NCBI GenBank assembly: GCA_009697495.1 | Contig: SHUN01000101.1 | Coordinates: 1-8,552 of the forward strand | DNA length: 8,552 bases | Direction of reading: 5' to 3' | Source of the DNA: Bryobacterales bacterium | Lineage (GTDB): Bacteria; Acidobacteriota; Terriglobia; Bryobacterales; Bryobacteraceae | Part shown: piece by piece, positions 5,738-8,552 of the stretch | Numbering within the stretch: the first letter of the stretch is position 1 | Layout of the letters: the number at the start of each line of letters is the position of its first letter | The notes under the pieces: model-generated | Told to the model about the DNA's origin: nothing | What the model saw: the letters and a program-made list of their open reading frames with translations, nothing else | Databases searched by the model: none | Translations under genes and position numbers: made by a program

Positions 5738-6742
5738 ATGCGCGACAAACTGTTAATTGTTCTCTGCCTTTCCGCGGCCGCTTTCTCCCAGCAAAAGAAG
5801 ATCCTCTTCATGGGCGAGAGCGACATGCTTGCGGCCCTCCAGGGGGTCACCGACAAAGCCAAAATCGTTCCCGTCACGACAGCCAACGTCATGCAGGAAC
5901 TCGCCGATGCCGACGCCTTCATCGGCACCATCAAACCTGAATACGTTCGCGCCGGCAAGAAGCTGAAGTGGACTCAAATCATGAGCGCCGGCGTCGAAAC
6001 CATCCTCCACAAATCCGGCGGCGACGATCTCAAGAACTCGAACATCGTCCTCACCAACAACCAAATCGTCCAAGGCCCTGAAATCGCTGACCATGCCATG
6101 GCCCTGCTCCTCACCCTCAGCCGCGGCATCCACACATTCCTTGGCCACCGCGCCACCGAAACCTGGCAGCCCCGTCCCTATCCCGGCATCGAGCTGCGCG
6201 GCCGCACCGGCGTTGTCATCGGCTGCGGCGGCATCGGCAGCCAGATCGCCCTCCGCGCCTGGGCCTTCGGCATGAACATCATCTGCGTCGATCCCGAAGA
6301 TATCCCCTACTCCCCGTTCATCACCAGGACCGTGAAGCCGGACCAGATCGATGAAGTTATCCCGCAAGCCGACGTTGTTTTCATCTCCGCTCCCCACACC
6401 GAGAAGAGCCACAAAATGATGGGGCCCAAGCAGTTCGACCTGATGAAGAAGGACAGCTACTTCATCGCCGTCAGCCGCGGCGGAATCTACGATATGCCCA
6501 GCTTGGTCAAAGCGCTTGATTCGAAGAAACTAGCCGGTGCCGGCGTCGACGTCACCGACCCCGAACCCCTTCCCTCAGGCCATGCCCTCTGGAAGTTCAA
6601 CAACGCGATCGTCACCCCGCACATCGCCGGACGTTCGGATAAAGACCGTGCCCGCATGGTCGGCACCATTCAGGAAAACGTCCGCCGCTTCGTCAACGGT
6701 CAGCCGCTGCTGAACGTCGTCGATAAGCAAAAGGGCTACTGA
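5738..6742 (+). CDS. D-isomer-specific 2-hydroxyacid dehydrogenase with signal-peptide-like N-terminus
   Basis: NAD-dependent oxidoreductase of 334 residues that should interconvert a 2-keto acid and a D-2-hydroxy acid. The nucleotide-binding loop is GCGGIG at 162-167, with an acidic D185 at the end of the second strand (CVDPE), favouring NAD over NADP. The catalytic triad is complete: R247 (VSRGG), E276 (DPEPLP) and H295 (TPHIAG). The divided substrate domain is formed by about 20-125 and the C-terminal tail. Unusually, residues 1-19 (MRDK, then LLIVLCLSAAAF, then SQQ) look like a Sec signal peptide directly in front of the first strand KKILFMG. The next in-frame ATG (residue 25) would remove that strand, so the upstream start is needed. 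Substrate cannot be told from sequence; relatives of similar layout act on glyoxylate, phosphoglycerate or similar acids. The gene stands alone and converges on cinA. Confidence 0.92.
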   Translation: MRDKLLIVLCLSAAAFSQQKKILFMGESDMLAALQGVTDKAKIVPVTTANVMQELADADAFIGTIKPEYVRAGKKLKWTQIMSAGVETILHKSGGDDLKNSNIVLTNNQIVQGPEIADHAMALLLTLSRGIHTFLGHRATETWQPRPYPGIELRGRTGVVIGCGGIGSQIALRAWAFGMNIICVDPEDIPYSPFITRTVKPDQIDEVIPQADVVFISAPHTEKSHKMMGPKQFDLMKKDSYFIAVSRGGIYDMPSLVKALDSKKLAGAGVDVTDPEPLPSGHALWKFNNAIVTPHIAGRSDKDRARMVGTIQENVRRFVNGQPLLNVVDKQKGY

Positions 6743-6747
6743 ATCTC

Positions 6748-6804
6748 GCCAGCCCCAAGCGTCCTAAACAACCACCGGCGCAAGCCGGTGGGGTTGGGGC
6801 CGGC
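6748..6804. terminator. Nested palindrome between convergent genes: possible bidirectional terminator or REP-like element
   Basis: An inner perfect 8-bp stem CCACCGGC/GCCGGTGG (6772-6779 with 6784-6791) is capped by a GCAA tetraloop. An outer stem GCCCCAA/TTGGGGC (6752-6758 with 6794-6800) encloses it and extends through one A-C mismatch with GCC/GGC (6748-6750 with 6802-6804). It fills almost all of the 77 bases between the dehydrogenase stop and the cinA stop, where a shared terminator is expected. No T-tract follows on either strand, so a rho-independent terminator is not proven. Its form also resembles a REP-type intergenic palindrome. Confidence 0.5.
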
Positions 6805-6819
6805 GGCTGAAATAGAGGT

Positions 6820-8022
6820 TTAGAGGAGCGACCGCCGGAGCCAGTCGAGGGCGTTGAGGACCGTTAGCGTGCGGACGCGGAGGCGGTCACCGCTCAATTT
6901 CAGCTTACGGGCGTGAACGTCACCGGCGGTGGCGAGGCCGACGTAAACATGGCCGGCCTGGTCGCCGTCGGCGAAGCCGGTGACGCTTAACGCGTAATCG
7001 GCGCCGGTGCGTTCGCGCGCGCCTTGGGCCATGGCGAGCGCCGCGGCTTCACTTACCGCTTCGGTGCCTTCGGGCACGCCGAGGAGTTGGTGCTTCATCT
7101 CATCGGTGTAAGTGAGGAAGCCGCCTTTGAAGTAGTCACTGGCGCCGGAAACCGCGGTAATCTGCTGCCCTAACATGCCGCCGGTAAGGCTTTCGGCAAC
7201 GGCCACCGACTGGCCCTTGGCGCGGAGGAGTTTGCCAATAACCTGTTCGAGCGAATCGCCGTTTTCGGAGTAGATTTTGTCGCCGATCAGTTCGCGTATC
7301 GGATCGCCGACTTCGGCCAAAAGAGCTTCGGCTTCCTCGGCTGTTTCGCAGCGCGCGCGGAGATGGATGTCGACATCGCCAGGGGCGGCGAGGATGGTGG
7401 TCGCCGGGTTGGTGAACTTCGAATAGATGGGCGCGATGAGTTGATCGAGATCGCTTTCGCCCATCAGCGCGACGCGGTACCAGCGGGTGCGAATGACCTG
7501 CGGAGGAAGCATGGCGATGAGCCGGGGGATGATATCGGCCTGCATCATGGGCTTCAGTTCACGCGGCGGGCCGGGGAGCAGAACGAGTACGCGGCCGTCC
7601 CGGTGGAACCACTGGCCGGGCGCGGTGCCATTGGGGTTGAGCAGCATTTCCGCGCCATCGAGGATCAGCATCTGGCGGCGGTTGTTTTCCGTCGGCGTGC
7701 GGCCGAACTTCTGGAAGCGGTTGAGAATGGCGTCCCAGGCGGCGGGGTTCGGGGTCATGCCGACATCGAGGGCGGCGGCGGCGGCATCGCGGGTAATGTC
7801 GTCTTCGGTGGGGCCGAGGCCGCCGGTGAGGATGACGAGGCCGGAGTTCTTCCAGGCCGCGCGGATGGCTTCGGTAAGCCGGGCGCGGTCGTCGCCGATG
7901 ATGCATTTGGCGACGACTTCGATGCCGAGCGTGTTGAGCTCCCTGGTGATGTAGAGCGAGTTGGTATCGACTTTATCCGGAGTCAACATCTCCGAGCCGA
8001 CGGCGATGATTTCCGCGTTCAT
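6820..8022 (-). CDS. cinA: CinA: competence/damage-inducible protein, nucleotide-recycling two-domain enzyme
   Basis: Full-length CinA of 400 residues. The N-terminal molybdopterin-binding-like (COG1058) domain starts with AEIIAVGSEML, has the TGGLGPTEDD motif at 66-75 and PGPP at 150-153; in characterised relatives this part is an ADP-ribose pyrophosphatase. The C-terminal domain (about 257-400) corresponds to the PncC nicotinamide-nucleotide amidase and has ESLTGG at 277-282 and GGFLTYTDEMK at 300-310. The usual TGIAGPGGGTxxKPVG loop is replaced by TGFADGDQAG (348-357), about six residues shorter and without its glycine run, so amidase activity may be altered or lost. An AGGAAG ribosome binding site overlaps the stop of the upstream propeller gene, so the two genes form an operon. 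The family role is recycling of pyridine nucleotide breakdown products; a link to competence is not implied here. Confidence 0.95.
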   Translation of the reverse strand: MNAEIIAVGSEMLTPDKVDTNSLYITRELNTLGIEVVAKCIIGDDRARLTEAIRAAWKNSGLVILTGGLGPTEDDITRDAAAAALDVGMTPNPAAWDAILNRFQKFGRTPTENNRRQMLILDGAEMLLNPNGTAPGQWFHRDGRVLVLLPGPPRELKPMMQADIIPRLIAMLPPQVIRTRWYRVALMGESDLDQLIAPIYSKFTNPATTILAAPGDVDIHLRARCETAEEAEALLAEVGDPIRELIGDKIYSENGDSLEQVIGKLLRAKGQSVAVAESLTGGMLGQQITAVSGASDYFKGGFLTYTDEMKHQLLGVPEGTEAVSEAAALAMAQGARERTGADYALSVTGFADGDQAGHVYVGLATAGDVHARKLKLSGDRLRVRTLTVLNALDWLRRSLL

Positions 8023-8024
8023 CG

Positions 8025-8030
8025 CTTCCT
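8025..8030 (-). promoter_or_regulatory. cinA ribosome binding site overlapping the upstream stop codon
   Basis: On the minus strand AGGAAG (8030 to 8025) precedes the cinA ATG (8022) and shares bases with the TAG stop (8029-8031) of the propeller gene. This supports the chosen start and suggests that ribosomes finishing the upstream gene can re-initiate on cinA. Confidence 0.6.
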
Positions 8031-8552
8031 ATTTGGCTCTGGGGAAGATGCCGCAATCGACGCGATAGAGCATGGAGTTGGTGGCGACAATGGCGCTGCC
8101 GGCGGGGGAGAAGGCGATGCCGACGATGCCTGGGCCGCTTAAGAAAAGGCTCGCTTCGCGATCGGGCGTTATGCGCACGACGCCGCGGCGGCCGCTGAGA
8201 GAGCCGGCCACGTAGAGGTTGTCGCTCGAGTCAAAGGCGATGCCTTGGGGGCGGCCGAGGCCGCGATAGAAGACATCGACTTCGCCTTTATCGGAGACGC
8301 GCTGGACGCAATCGAAACTCGACGTGGTGGGGCCGGTGACGTAGAGCCAGTTATCGGGACCGAAAGCCAGATGGTAGGCGGCGATGGAGGGCTCCAGGGT
8401 GGCGTAAACGTAAATCTGGCGGGCGCGGCTGATCTTGAAGATGGTGCCGCTGCGGTCGCCGACGTAGAGGTTGCCTTCGGCGTCGAAGGTGATACCGGTG
8501 GCCACGCCCATGCCCTCGACGTAGACGGCCATTTCGCCGCGCGGGGTGACTT
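8029..8552 (-). CDS. SMP-30/NHL-type beta-propeller protein, 5' end outside the window
   Basis: The C-terminal 173 residues of a propeller protein; the frame stays open to the window edge (VTPRGE precedes the Met at 8530-8532), so that Met is internal. About four blade-like repeats are visible, each with a strand-loop-strand unit: GITFDAEGNLYVGDRSG, LAFGPDNWLYVTGPT, GIAFDSSDNLYVAGSLSG, and a weaker GIAFSPAGSAIVATNS. This is the pattern of SMP-30/gluconolactonase-like or NHL repeat proteins, which may be lactonases or simple binding scaffolds. No catalytic metal ligands can be assigned with the N-terminus missing. The last residues (RVDCGIFPRAK) close the final blade. It is the first visible gene of a two-gene operon with cinA (6-base gap between its stop and the cinA start), although no functional link is obvious. 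Confidence 0.82.
   Translation of the reverse strand, partial: VTPRGEMAVYVEGMGVATGITFDAEGNLYVGDRSGTIFKISRARQIYVYATLEPSIAAYHLAFGPDNWLYVTGPTTSSFDCVQRVSDKGEVDVFYRGLGRPQGIAFDSSDNLYVAGSLSGRRGVVRITPDREASLFLSGPGIVGIAFSPAGSAIVATNSMLYRVDCGIFPRAK

Noticed and set aside
7363..8142. 259-codon open frame on the + strand
   Set aside because: Runs opposite cinA and into the propeller gene; Gly/Asp/Glu-rich shadow translation with no family resemblance.
1..8552. CRISPR arrays, tRNA or rRNA genes, transposases
   Set aside because: No regularly spaced repeats, no cloverleaf-like or rRNA-like sequence and no transposase motifs were seen on either strand.

Overview
The window looks like chromosomal DNA from a high-GC soil bacterium, most likely an Acidobacteriota member of the Bryobacterales (Solibacter-like) type. 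This rests on the strong preference for C-ending codons (GCC, CTC, ATC) in most genes and on the gene mix: secreted serine hydrolases, NHL/SMP-30 propellers and D-aminoacylase. It is inferred from gene content and codon style, not from a marker gene.

Left block (1-3359, + strand): the 3' part of an N-acyl-D-amino-acid deacylase gene is joined by an ATGA overlap to a complete ABC-F ATPase gene, so the two are probably co-transcribed and translationally coupled.

Middle block (3360-5737): this has the character of an accessory insertion. On the minus strand there is a DUF433/DUF5615 antitoxin-toxin pair with overlapping genes and its own candidate promoter and dyad, and with visibly different wobble-base use. 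Next to it are an apparent remnant of an NHL-type beta-propeller gene (4032-4148) and a complete secreted NylB-like/class C beta-lactamase-fold serine hydrolase. The block ends with a 59-base relic (5558-5616) that matches the C-terminal ATPase domain of the intact ABC-F gene on the left, with an in-frame 42-base loss. ABC-F sequence therefore lies on both sides of the accessory block, which suggests past duplication or recombination.

Right block (5738-8552): a D-2-hydroxyacid dehydrogenase with an unexpected signal-peptide-like N-terminus (+ strand) converges on a minus-strand operon made of an SMP-30/NHL propeller gene (5' end outside the window) followed by cinA. A large, nearly perfect nested palindrome sits between the convergent stops and may be a two-way terminator or a REP-like element. 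The CinA C-terminal domain has a shortened and altered version of the usual TGIAGPGGG loop.

No rRNA, tRNA, CRISPR array, transposase or complete insertion sequence was seen. I did not find a clearly new multi-gene system. The best leads are the ABC-F relic, the toxin-antitoxin locus with its dyad and direct repeats, the exported dehydrogenase and the unusual CinA.
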